Assembly: GCA_013306675.1 (NCBI GenBank)
Contig: JABLUY010000138.1
Location: 1 to 64,000 of the forward strand
Source of the DNA: Thraustochytrium sp. TN22
Taxonomy: Eukaryota; Sar; Bigyra; Thraustochytrida; Thraustochytriidae
Length of the DNA stretch: 64,000 bases
Reading direction: 5' to 3'
Under the pieces are notes generated by a model that did not search any database, had not been told where the DNA came from, and was given only the letters and a program-made list of their open reading frames with translations. The position numbers and the translations under genes were made by a program. Below are positions 1 to 8,499 of the stretch, one piece after another. Within the stretch, counting starts at the first letter, position 1, and each line of letters begins with the position of its first letter.

Positions 1-1
1 G

Positions 2-286
2 GACGGCGACCGGATCGTGTCTGGGTCTGACGACAAGACGGTGCGCGTGTGGGACCTGCAGACCGGTGCGCAAGTGGACGCTCAAGCCGCGGCGACGCGT
101 CTGGATTGGGGGCGCCGTGCTCGTCCGGTTAAAGTGGCTGAGGACGGCCTTCATATCCTGCCTGGCGATGGCCGGGCGGGCTTCACCACAGATCATGCCA
201 TCACACTTTGCGTCCGTCAGGGCACCACCATCGTTGCTGGTGATGAGTCCGGCATGGTTCACATTCTCAAGACATTCTCAAGATGA
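2..286 (+). CDS. WD40-repeat protein, C-terminal fragment
   Basis: The reading frame is open from the first bases of the window, so only the C-terminal 94 or so residues are present. The first residues (RIVSGSDDKTVRVWDLQTG) are a textbook WD40 blade of the highly regular kind found in NACHT/NB-ARC-WD40 and related multi-blade proteins. About 50 residues later, TIVAGDESGMVHILKTF has the shape of the closing blade of such propellers, where a VAGD...G.VH.L strand is common. The sequence between the two blades is poorly conserved, and the 5' part, which would show any effector domain, lies outside the window. WD40 propellers act as protein-binding scaffolds; the specific role cannot be told. The WD40 call is firm, the wider family is inference. 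Confidence 0.75.
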   Translation, partial: DGDRIVSGSDDKTVRVWDLQTGAQVDAQAAATRLDWGRRARPVKVAEDGLHILPGDGRAGFTTDHAITLCVRQGTTIVAGDESGMVHILKTFSR

Positions 287-1428
287 GCGACGCAAAGTCA
301 ATCCCTCCTTTGCCGACGTGACCGACCGTGATGGTTAGGCGCAACCAGTTAGTTAGATGACTTGAAAACTTGGAGCTGCAGGCGCGAATCGAACTCGGGC
401 CTGCGGGCAAGCGCTGTGCGTGCGTTGGCAATCGCCTAGCTAAGAGGAGTCTTCTTGGCGCGTCGTAAGTGGGTCTGCTGTTCCACTCGTCGGTATGATG
501 AAGAGGTCGGCGCCAGCACATGACGCTGCGTGTCCGTACTCAAGCCTGTTGCAGCGCGCGTGTGCGGAGGCACGGGCTCGGGTGCGGCAGGGCAGCGCCA
601 CCGCCGTGTCCTGAGGCGCGGCCGGAGAGGGCCGGCTGGCTGGATTAAAGGTGGTCGCTGCGGCCAAACGCAAGCTCACGCCCCAAGGGGCGCGTGCGCT
701 CCGGTCAGCTCGCATAGAACCTTGGGACCGCGGCCGTAGTCAGTTGGCGAGCGGCTTACAAATCAAATGGGGCCGAGCAGCGTGTCCTGTTGCGTTGGTG
801 CTCTCTTTTGTACCCTCGCTGCTGACTGACCGTGCCTGTGCTCTGACCGTCACGATCCTTGCGACCCTTACCTCTTCTTCGCGTCATGATCAAGCACTCC
901 AGCGAGTTGTTATCCAAGAAAAACGCGCTCATGGGCGCGACGAAGAGCCCGTCGCGCGACTCGATGGCTTGAAGAATAATGTTGGCGATGGGCCTGCCGC
1001 CGAGGGCGACGTGGAGGCCATGCTGTGACGCGAGGCACGTTGCGCGAACTGGCGACGGCCAGCACGAGAGTCCGTCGGCGCCCCGGCGGATGGGCCAAGT
1101 TCGATGGCGGACTCGTGCACTGCGAGGCGCACGACGAGGGCGGCGAGCTTGGTCTCGCTGCGGGACGCGCTTCACGGCGTCGAGATGGCCGAGGGAAGCC
1201 CGGCCCTTTGGGCCAAGTCCATCCTTGCATGCGTCGGGGCGCCACCAATCGTCACCGGGCATGGAGGCTCCAAGGAAGCACTCCGCCTCGTTTTGCAGAG
1301 ATCAGGATGTCAAGGACCTTGAAACGAATGTGAGAAGTTGTCGGGGTTAACTACGGTCAAGAAACAAATGTCTACAGCACGTGCTTGCTGAAGGGAAGTG
1401 TGGCGCATGCGTCATGCGAAGCAAAATG
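287..1428. other. Intergenic region without a supported gene
   Basis: This stretch lies between two convergent genes. It has only short, overlapping open frames of biased composition. It holds a tRNA-like patch at about 374-455 (minus strand, listed separately) and, on the minus strand around 900-1200, two frames with briefly protein-like composition, including IANIILQAIESRDGLF. I cannot assign these to any family. They may be decayed coding sequence or chance. Confidence 0.5.
374..455 (-). other. tRNA-like sequence, probably not a functional tRNA
   Basis: On the minus strand a B-box-like element (GAGTTCGATTCG, 385-396) lies about 40 nt downstream of an A-box-like element (TAGCTAGGCG, 433-442), roughly the spacing of a tRNA gene. 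However, I could not fold a matching 7-bp acceptor stem, the D-stem does not pair well, and the T-stem has mismatches. It may be a degenerate tRNA, a tRNA-derived element or coincidence. Confidence 0.2.
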
Positions 1429-3966
1429 TCAGCTTGCCTCGCTGACGATGGCGTCGCCGGTTGGGGTGAAGGTGACGCCGTACTTTTGTTTGAGCGCCTG
1501 AAAGAGTGCTTTGTGGCGGCCGTGGAAGTGAGCGAGCATCTTGTCGACGTCCTCGACGCGATCGGGGACGTGAACCTTGTAAAAGCGAAGGAGGGCGTCG
1601 CGCAAGGGCACGTCGGCGTTGAGGGTACCGGAGCCGTCAATGTCGAGATTGCGCGCGTGCGCGGGCTGGGCGCTGGTGAGACTGGTGGTGGAGGTGGTCT
1701 CGTCGGCGCCCTCCTTGCGGCGGCGCAGCAGAGTGCTGACGACGGACTTCTTGCGGGTGAGCTTCTTTTTGAGTTTCCGGCGGCCCTTGGCGGACTTGCT
1801 GCCGGCCTCCTTGCGGCTGGCGGCGGCGTCGGCGATGGCGAAGAGCGGGCTCTGGCGCGCAGCAGCGGAATCGGGCTGGCGGGCTGCGCGAAGGTGCCTG
1901 CGGCTCCCAGCAAGGTCGCTGTTGTCATCGTCGTCGTCGCCATCGTCGCCTTCGTCGTAATCTTGGGCGGTGTCGACGTCATCCTCGTCCTCGTCGTCGA
2001 AGCGCGGTACGAGAAACTCCTCCATGGAGCTACGGCCCGGGTTGCGGCGGTCGGTGGGCCGCGTGCGCGCCTCGAGCTGGGCACGAATGACGCTGGCGGC
2101 GGCGGAGGCGCCGCTGCTGAGCGCCTCGTTGACGGCAGCCTCCTCGTCGCGGGCCGAGCCGGAGCGCGGCACGAAGGCGGTGGAGATTCCGGCGAGGCGG
2201 AGGACCTCGACCGCGATGCGCAGGTACTTGGGCGCGAGGGGCTGCTCCCAGTTGTGGCTGGTGTCGCGGAAGACCTCCAGTGCGTAGGCGAGGAGGGCCT
2301 TCTTGCGCTCGTTGTCATGCCAGTTGTACCAGGTCGGGGAGTCCTTCTCGTCGGCCTCGAGCTCGATAGCGGCATCGAGGGTGCGCGCGATGTTGTCCTC
2401 GGAGCAGTTGCTCTCGCTGTGCTGGAAGATCCATTCGTCGTCGATGGCAAGCTTCATGGCGCCGATGGTGTTGGCGTTGGGTCCCTGGGCGGTTTTGGCG
2501 GCGTGCGCGACAAGACCGGGCAAAATGCCGCGGCCCTTGGCCTTCATGAGGAGACCGAGGTTGCCGTAGACGACCTCCTCCTTGGGGTGCTGAAAGTCGA
2601 GGTTGTGGAAGATCTTGAGCGCGCGCAGGTAGTGCGTCTCGGCCGTTTCCAGATCGCCCTTGCGGGCGAAGAAGGTGCCAAGGTCGCCGGCGACGACGGC
2701 GACCTGGATGTCCTCGGGGCCATAGAGCTCCTCGGTCACGTAGAGGGCGCGCTCCATGACGGCAGCGGCTTCGTCAATATTCTCGACCACGTCCCCGAGC
2801 AGGAGCGCGAGACGCACGGTAATGCGCTGCTCCTCGAGCTTGCTGAGCGTGCCGTAGGAGCCGGCGAGCGCGGTGCGGAAGAGCAGCTCGAGGTGGTCCA
2901 TGCGGCGCGCGTCGGCGAGGAGGGCGGCCGTATGGTCGAGGAGCTCCACGAGCGGGATGCGCATGGCGTTGCCACTCTCGCCCGGCGCGCGGCGGCGCGC
3001 AGGCCCGGAGCCCCCAAGGTGCGGCTGGTTCGTGTACAAGGTGCGCTGGCCCTCGCCACGGGAGTCGCCCTGGAACGAGGCGGCGCTGCCGGCGCCGTTG
3101 CCGTTGCCGTTGCCGTGCTGCTGCTGCGTCTGCTGCTCGCGCTTGCGCGAGGCAAAGTCAAAGACGAAGTCAAGCCCGCTGGACCGCAGACTGGCGGCGT
3201 CGCTACCACCGCCGCGGCCGGTACTGGAGCGGCCGTCCGCCGCACTCCCGCCGCCCGAGAGCAGGAGCGAGATGCGCCTGCTGAAGCTGGACCGCTTTGC
3301 GGCGGCCGCGTCCGCCTCGGCGCCCCCCCGGTCCTTGGGTCCGCGGCCCGCCGACAGGCGCGGGCTGGCCTCTTGCTGCACGTGGTAGGGCCGCCGGCCG
3401 CCGCGCAGCAGCTCAGCGGCCGGCTCGACGGCCTCGAACCAGATGCCGGCGACGCGTGCGCGCGCGCGGGCGTCGGACTCGGCATCGGCCGAGCCCTCGT
3501 GGTCGCCGGAGGCCGCCAGCACGCCGGCCAGGTTGCGCTTGGCGCGGATCAGCAGCGTGTTGAGCTGCGTGAAGTCCTTGGTGGCTTGCGGCCGCTCCAC
3601 GTCTCGCTCCAGCGGTTCCAACAGTTCGCGCAGCGTGCGCTCGGCGCCCTCTAGGTCATCCTGCTTCCAGTGCAGCACCGCCAGGTAGTTGAGCAGCACG
3701 CGGAACTCGAGCGACCTCTCCCCGCGGAGCTTGGACGCCAGGCTCAGCCCCTTGCGCAGGTGCGTCTCGCACCGCTCCAGGTCATTGCGCTCCAGATACA
3801 CGATCGCCAGCGCGTGTGTTGCCAGCAGCCTCTTCTCCGCGTTCGACCTTTTGCCCAGGTTCTTCTTGAGCCGCTCCAGCCGCGCCTCGGCCGCCACCAC
3901 CAGCTCCTCGAACCTCGGCGCCGTGATGAGCGGCTGCCCCAGCTCCACATCCCCGCCGCGCCTCAT
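1429..3966 (-). CDS. Tetratricopeptide-repeat protein with KYG C-terminal motif
   Basis: An 845-residue protein. TPR-like helical hairpins occupy about residues 35-130 (pattern ALAIVYLERNDLERCETHLRKGL) and about 365-490 (LGTFFARKGDLETAETHYLRAL), the latter resembling kinesin-light-chain-type repeats. They are separated by a low-complexity Ser/Gly/Asn-rich linker. A third helical part (about 520-620) is followed by an acidic Asp/Glu run and a basic Lys/Arg tract. The last 60 residues form a distinct element: DIDGSGTL, which resembles an EF-hand loop, then a helical motif ending LFQALKQKYG. To my knowledge similar helical ends (FY..H.P..V..VD..L....G....L...L..KYG) are common in stramenopile and other protist proteins, but their function is unclear. 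Expected role: scaffold. The ATG at 3966 is the first in frame. Its 3' end is convergent with the WD40 gene. Confidence 0.75.
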   Translation of the reverse strand: MRRGGDVELGQPLITAPRFEELVVAAEARLERLKKNLGKRSNAEKRLLATHALAIVYLERNDLERCETHLRKGLSLASKLRGERSLEFRVLLNYLAVLHWKQDDLEGAERTLRELLEPLERDVERPQATKDFTQLNTLLIRAKRNLAGVLAASGDHEGSADAESDARARARVAGIWFEAVEPAAELLRGGRRPYHVQQEASPRLSAGRGPKDRGGAEADAAAAKRSSFSRRISLLLSGGGSAADGRSSTGRGGGSDAASLRSSGLDFVFDFASRKREQQTQQQHGNGNGNGAGSAASFQGDSRGEGQRTLYTNQPHLGGSGPARRRAPGESGNAMRIPLVELLDHTAALLADARRMDHLELLFRTALAGSYGTLSKLEEQRITVRLALLLGDVVENIDEAAAVMERALYVTEELYGPEDIQVAVVAGDLGTFFARKGDLETAETHYLRALKIFHNLDFQHPKEEVVYGNLGLLMKAKGRGILPGLVAHAAKTAQGPNANTIGAMKLAIDDEWIFQHSESNCSEDNIARTLDAAIELEADEKDSPTWYNWHDNERKKALLAYALEVFRDTSHNWEQPLAPKYLRIAVEVLRLAGISTAFVPRSGSARDEEAAVNEALSSGASAAASVIRAQLEARTRPTDRRNPGRSSMEEFLVPRFDDEDEDDVDTAQDYDEGDDGDDDDDNSDLAGSRRHLRAARQPDSAAARQSPLFAIADAAASRKEAGSKSAKGRRKLKKKLTRKKSVVSTLLRRRKEGADETTSTTSLTSAQPAHARNLDIDGSGTLNADVPLRDALLRFYKVHVPDRVEDVDKMLAHFHGRHKALFQALKQKYGVTFTPTGDAIVSEAS

Positions 3967-4799
3967 CCTCCCTCCTCGCTCTCCCTCTCTCCCTCTCCCT
4001 CTCTCACGCGCGCGCCGCGCCGCGCCGCCGCCGCGCCGCGCCGCGCTCGCCCGCCGCCGCGCGCCGCGCGCAGGGGAGGGAGGAGCGGACGGGCTGCCCA
4101 GGGAGGGAGGGATGGATGAATCCAGGTGGTTGCGCTGCGCTGCGCCGCGCTGCGCTGCCGCGCCGCCGCTCGCTCGCGCGCCGCCGCCCGCCCGCCCGCC
4201 CTCGCGCCGCCTCGCCAGCCAGCCAGCCAGCCAGCCGGCCGCCAGCCAGCCGCGTTCGCCGAGCGCCGGTTCTGCCCGCCCGCCCGCGAAGCGCGATGCA
4301 GGCGGCGGCGTCGCGCGGCACGACGCCGGGCGGCGCGTCGCCGCCGCCGTAACCGCCGCTTGGGCCGCTTCGGCGCGGCGCCCTGCTTCTCGCGCCTCGC
4401 GTTCGCGGCCGTTGGGCCGCGGTTGCCGGCGCGGCCGTTGGTCGCATCTCGCCGCACGCCTGCGGCGGCGGGTCCGCCTTAGGCGGCGCGGCCGCAGCAG
4501 GGCGGCGCAGGCCGCGGCCCGCGGCGGGAAGCAGGCGGCGCCGCGGCGTTAAGGCGGCGCGCGCGGAAAAGGGGCCCAAGAAGCGGCCGGAACAGACCCT
4601 GACCGGAACCCGACCGGGCGGCGCTGCGCGGCTTGGGCGTCAGACGGCATTGGTGCGGCTGCGGCGGCGGTGCTGGCGCGCGCGCGGGCGAGGCGAGGCG
4701 GGGCGAGGCGAGGCGGGGCGAGGCGAGGCGAGGCGAGGCGGCGCGGCGGCCCGGCGGTGCGCTTGACCTGGAGCGAGCGAGGGCAAGGAGCGCGGCAAG
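3967..4799. other. Divergent promoter region, GC-rich low complexity
   Basis: This 833-bp region separates the minus-strand TPR gene from plus-strand NDUFA5, so it should contain both promoters. It is dominated by CGCC/GCGC-type low complexity, a CCAG-type run (about 4215-4250) and GGCGA tandem units at about 4686-4742. No TATA-like element is evident and no further gene is supported. Confidence 0.5.
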
Positions 4800-5138
4800 A
4801 TGCTGGCGTCCCGCGTGCTCATGGCGGCGAAGCGGTCCACGGGTATCGTGGGCCTGCCGGTCGTGGAGAATGCTAGGCAAGTGCTGCTGGAGAAGTACCG
4901 CGAGACCCTCGAGCGCGTGCAGGTGATGCCGGCCGACGTGCCATACCGCCAGTCCGTGGAGCAGATCACCAAGTACCGCATGTCTGTCGTGGAGAAGACC
5001 GAGGATCTCGAGGCCATTGAGAAGGAGATCGACTGTGGCCAGATGGAGGAGCTCATCGACCAGGCCAAGTCCGAGCTCGAGCTCATGGAATTCCTCAAGG
5101 ACTCGCCCATTTGCCAGTCCCCCAAGAACGAGATCTAA
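4800..5138 (+). CDS. NDUFA5: NADH dehydrogenase 1 alpha subcomplex subunit 5 (complex I B13 subunit)
   Basis: A 112-residue protein, the normal length of the family. It is an accessory subunit of mitochondrial respiratory complex I, located in the peripheral arm on the matrix side. The conserved family pattern is clear along its whole length: STGIVGLPVVENAR near the N-terminus (compare TTGLVGL in animals), then VPYRQSVEQIT, and the helical C-terminal part GQMEELIDQAKSELELM (compare GQLEEVILQAEHEL). The first dozen residues, MLASRVLMAAKRS, are basic and hydroxylated and could act as a short mitochondrial import signal. The ATG at 4800 is chosen because it gives the expected N-terminus. The gene is intronless, which fits its neighbours. 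A nuclear-encoded mitochondrial protein; recognition is secure. Confidence 0.93.
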   Translation: MLASRVLMAAKRSTGIVGLPVVENARQVLLEKYRETLERVQVMPADVPYRQSVEQITKYRMSVVEKTEDLEAIEKEIDCGQMEELIDQAKSELELMEFLKDSPICQSPKNEI

Positions 5139-6123
5139 GACGCGCGGCGCCGCGTCTTGCTGACGCCTGCTCTGCTCCGCTCTGCTCTGCTGCCTGCGCA
5201 CGTGAAAAAGAGGGCAGGCAGGGCAGAGCAAAGGGCGCGTGCACTTTTGCTCTCTCTCCTTCTACTACTAGCCAAACCGGCCTCCTGGCCCCTTGCTTGC
5301 CTTCTCGGATGCGAGCAAGTCGCCAGGGGGCGCGAGATGGCCGCGTGCCTGCGCGTCCATCTCTATGCCAACCACACAAACAAGACCGAACCCGGCTGCG
5401 GCGCCTGGCCCGTCCCTCTGACTGCTCGTAGCAGCAGCTGGTCGCCTCGTCGCTGCCCGTCCCGTCCCTCTGAGCCGCGGCCAGCCTTCGCAGCCTGCCA
5501 GGCGTGAACTCCCTCCCCCCCCTCTCTTTCCCCTCTTCACGAGATCCACGCCCATGCGCTCTTGCAACCCCTCACGCTCAGCACGAGTATGCCTTGTAAT
5601 TGCTCCCTCGGCGGTGTCTGTGGAGCTGCGCCGTGCGCCTGAACGCGCTGCCCGTCTGCCTGCCTGCCTATCTGCCTGCCTGCATGTCATCTCATGTGCT
5701 GCGTTGGCCGCTCCTCTTCTTCGACAACGACAACTACATCTTACCTCTTCGATCGATCAATTCACGCCAGCCAGACGAGAGCTGCAAGCACTCTCATTCA
5801 TCCAAGCGCGAGGCGTCCCACGGGCGCAAATTCTCGCGCGACGCGCTACCTCGTTCGAGGTCGGCCCCCTTTCCTTCCCGTCGTGTGAGTTGTTTCTCTT
5901 CCGAGCTCTTTCCCCGCCAGCCTCGTCCTGATCCTGAGCTGCTCGTCCTGAGCTGCGCGTCCTTGTTGGCAGCGGCGCCCAGGTCGTCCAGGTCGTCCAG
6001 GTCGTCCAGGCTGAGCCTGAGCCTGGGCTCCCTCTTGGTCAGGCTCCCGGCCAGCGCCGTTGCAAACCGGGCTCGAGGCTGCCCAAGCTTGGGCGCGCGC
6101 GCGCGCGGGGCGGCGGCGGCGGC
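5139..6123. other. Intergenic region, no gene seen
   Basis: This 985-bp region holds the NDUFA5 3' UTR and the presumed promoter and leader of the PH-domain gene. It is less GC-rich than the coding DNA. A CCTGCCTG-type short repeat lies near 5655-5690 and a tandem of GTCGTCCAG units at about 5983-6010. A GCGCGC run (about 6090-6105) sits just before the next start codon. Confidence 0.5.
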
Positions 6124-8271
6124 ATGTCCGTGCTGCACGGCGGCGCGCCGAGCGAGCTGTGGAGCAGCCCCGCGCGGTCCTCGTCGCGCCGGTCGGCGGC
6201 GCGCGCGACGGCGGCGGCGGCGGACGTGGAGGGCGAGGATGGGGACGAGGGCCGCCGCGCCGAGCGCCATGGGACGCGCGACGCCGGCCTGCCGCCGCTG
6301 CCGCCCGCGGCGGGGGCGCCGGCGCCGCCGCGGGGCAAGGCCGCCGTCGTGCTCGCCGACATGCTCAAGATCAAGACCGTGACCAAGGACGGCCTCTTCG
6401 GCTGGGCGGCCATCCGCGTGGAGCTGCACAGTGCCGGCGGCGGCGGCGACCAAGGCGTGCTCGTGAGCACGGGCCCGGTGCATATTGGCCTCAGCGACAG
6501 CGGCGCCGGTGCCGAGGAGGTTGTCGTGGTCTCGCCCTCGCGCGGCGCCGAGGACCTCGCCTCCTCGTCCATTCACGAACGGCCCGAGGCCGCCTGGCGC
6601 CTGCCGCTTGCCGAGGTGCTCGAAGTGCAGTCTTTTGGCGGCACGGCCTGCCGCTTCGACCTCGTGATGCGCGGCGCCGACGCCGACCCGCTGCGGGACG
6701 CCTCCAAGGCCTTTCTAGCCGCCGACGCAGACGCCTGCCAGCGCTGGGTGCAGGCGCTGCGCGCGCGCATCGCCCCGCACGGCCGCCGGGCGGGCCTGGC
6801 GCGCTCGGATCTCGAGTCCAGCCTCGGCCACGGCCACGGCAACGGCGGCGGCGAGCTTCGGCCCTTGCGAGCGCCAGGCACGGAGGCTGACACGAATCGC
6901 GCCTTCGGCGAGGAGGGTGACGCCGACGTTGGGGCGCAGTCCAACTCGCTCGCAGATCTCCGCGCTCTCGATCGTACCTGGGCCTCCGCCACCGAGGACA
7001 TCGGGACCTTGAACGGCTCCGTGCTGACCGCCGACGCGGAGCACACGGGCCGCTACTTTGCCAACGGCGTCCGCGAGGTCACCGACGTTCATGCGGACGC
7101 GCCGCTTCGGTCGTCTCGCGACCAGAGCCTCGAGGAAGAAGACGAGCAGCATGCTGTCGAGGAGGCAGACGAGGTCGACGACGACGGTCACGACGACACT
7201 GAACACCAGCACACCTATCTTTCGGCGGACGACACGGCGGACGTCACGGCGGACGTCACGGCAGATGCGAGCTTCCTGCTGTCAGCTGCCGCCAAGGTCC
7301 CGGCAGTGCCGCGGCGCAAGAAGCGGTCTACGAGCCGCGGTGCGCCCAAGCGGACCACCTCGGGCAAGCGGGCCAGCGCCGCCCCCGGGTCGCCGCCGGC
7401 TGCCTCGCGCAAGACCACGCGGAGCGCCGGAACGCGCAAGTCACGGCCGCCCCGCGTGGACCTGAACTCGTCCCTGCACCGGCCGACGCGCGCCAGCATC
7501 GGCCAGCGCCACGTCGGCCCGGTGCCGAAGTCATCGCCACTCGCGCGCCGCCGCCGCGACCTCACCCTGAGCCCGCAACGCGCGCGGCGGCCGGCAGCGA
7601 CGACGGCGGATCCGGTCCGCGTGCCGCGCCCACGGACCACCGGGACGGCCTCCAGGCTCAAGAAGCAGGACCTGCAGAGGGAGGCCTCTCCCGCGCCGCC
7701 CACGGCGCTGCGCTCGCGCGCGGCCAAGTCCAAGTCGCCCTCCAAGAAGAGCTCGAGCGGCGCCAAGACCGTCAGCAAGCGTGAGCTGGCGCTGCGCGAA
7801 AAGTGCAAGGCGCAGGAAGTCGAGCTCGCGCGCCTGCGCCACCAGCTGCAGGCGCTCGTGGACGCATCGCAGGACCCCACGAGCCAGCGCATCAATGAGC
7901 TGCAGGCGCAGGTCGAGACCCTGCGCGCCGAGCGCGACGCCTTCGAGCGCCTCTACCTGCAGAGCGGCGCTCGCCTCGAGCAGCTCAAGGTACAGACCGA
8001 AGTGCTCGTCTCCAAGCTGCAGCGGCAGCAGCAGCAGCAGCAGCAGCAGCAGGCCCCGCGGGCGGGGCCTGCCGCCGCGCGCCGCGTCAGGGAGGCTGCC
8101 GACGCGGGTGTCGGCAAGGCCAAGTCCAAGGCCGGCCTCCCGGCGAAGCGCGTCAAGAAGAAGGTGGCTACGTCCACGTCCACGTCCACGTCTGTCTCGC
8201 AGGCTGCGCCTGTCCCGAGCCGCGGCCAGCGCCGTCAGGCCAGCGCCGCCGCGCCGCTCTGGCGCGCCTGA
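6124..8271 (+). CDS. PH-domain, basic low-complexity and coiled-coil protein
   Basis: A 715-residue protein. After an Ala/Arg-rich leader, residues of about 75-220 have the form of a pleckstrin-homology domain: strands starting KAAVVLADMLKIKT, a variable middle with a Gly-rich insertion, and a final helix with the conserved tryptophan (DACQRWVQALRARI). PH domains bind phosphoinositides or protein partners at membranes. Residues of about 220-400 are acidic and contain short repeats (ADDTADVTADVTAD). About 400-550 is a strongly basic Ser/Arg/Pro-rich region, likely disordered. About 555-645 is a coiled coil (LRHQLQALVDASQD onward) ending in a run of glutamines. The basic tail also contains a TSTSTSTS run. 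This could be a membrane-to-cytoskeleton adaptor, which is inference. The function is not recognised beyond the domains. Confidence 0.7.
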   Translation: MSVLHGGAPSELWSSPARSSSRRSAARATAAAADVEGEDGDEGRRAERHGTRDAGLPPLPPAAGAPAPPRGKAAVVLADMLKIKTVTKDGLFGWAAIRVELHSAGGGGDQGVLVSTGPVHIGLSDSGAGAEEVVVVSPSRGAEDLASSSIHERPEAAWRLPLAEVLEVQSFGGTACRFDLVMRGADADPLRDASKAFLAADADACQRWVQALRARIAPHGRRAGLARSDLESSLGHGHGNGGGELRPLRAPGTEADTNRAFGEEGDADVGAQSNSLADLRALDRTWASATEDIGTLNGSVLTADAEHTGRYFANGVREVTDVHADAPLRSSRDQSLEEEDEQHAVEEADEVDDDGHDDTEHQHTYLSADDTADVTADVTADASFLLSAAAKVPAVPRRKKRSTSRGAPKRTTSGKRASAAPGSPPAASRKTTRSAGTRKSRPPRVDLNSSLHRPTRASIGQRHVGPVPKSSPLARRRRDLTLSPQRARRPAATTADPVRVPRPRTTGTASRLKKQDLQREASPAPPTALRSRAAKSKSPSKKSSSGAKTVSKRELALREKCKAQEVELARLRHQLQALVDASQDPTSQRINELQAQVETLRAERDAFERLYLQSGARLEQLKVQTEVLVSKLQRQQQQQQQQQAPRAGPAAARRVREAADAGVGKAKSKAGLPAKRVKKKVATSTSTSTSVSQAAPVPSRGQRRQASAAAPLWRA

Positions 8272-8499
8272 CTGTTTTAACACCCAACCAAAATACACGA
8301 GCGAGTTGCCGCTCACGCGTATGCAAAAATCACGGTGGTGGAGTCACACCATGTCGCCTGCTCTTGGCTCGCGCGCCATCGTGTCGCCCTCCTCGCGCGC
8401 CTTGGTGCCGTCGTCCCGCTCGTCGCCGCTCGTCCCCGCTGCCACCAGCCGACCTCACTGTCTGGCAGACCGAGGCCAGAGCCGTGTCGCGCCGCAAGG

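Noticed and set aside
374-455. A real tRNA gene on the minus strand
   Set aside because: A- and B-box-like elements are present, but no proper acceptor stem or D-stem can be formed. It is kept only as a tRNA-like patch.
1381-3654. A 757-residue open frame on the plus strand, antisense to the TPR protein
   Set aside because: It is a shadow of the minus-strand gene. In GC-rich coding DNA with G/C third positions, antisense frames lack stops. Its composition (Val, Gly, Ala, Glu, Leu) has no domain pattern, while the minus-strand frame has TPR repeats.
8335-8499. 55-codon extension upstream of the TARBP1-like start
   Set aside because: The frame has no ATG before 8500, and the extension shows no family similarity.
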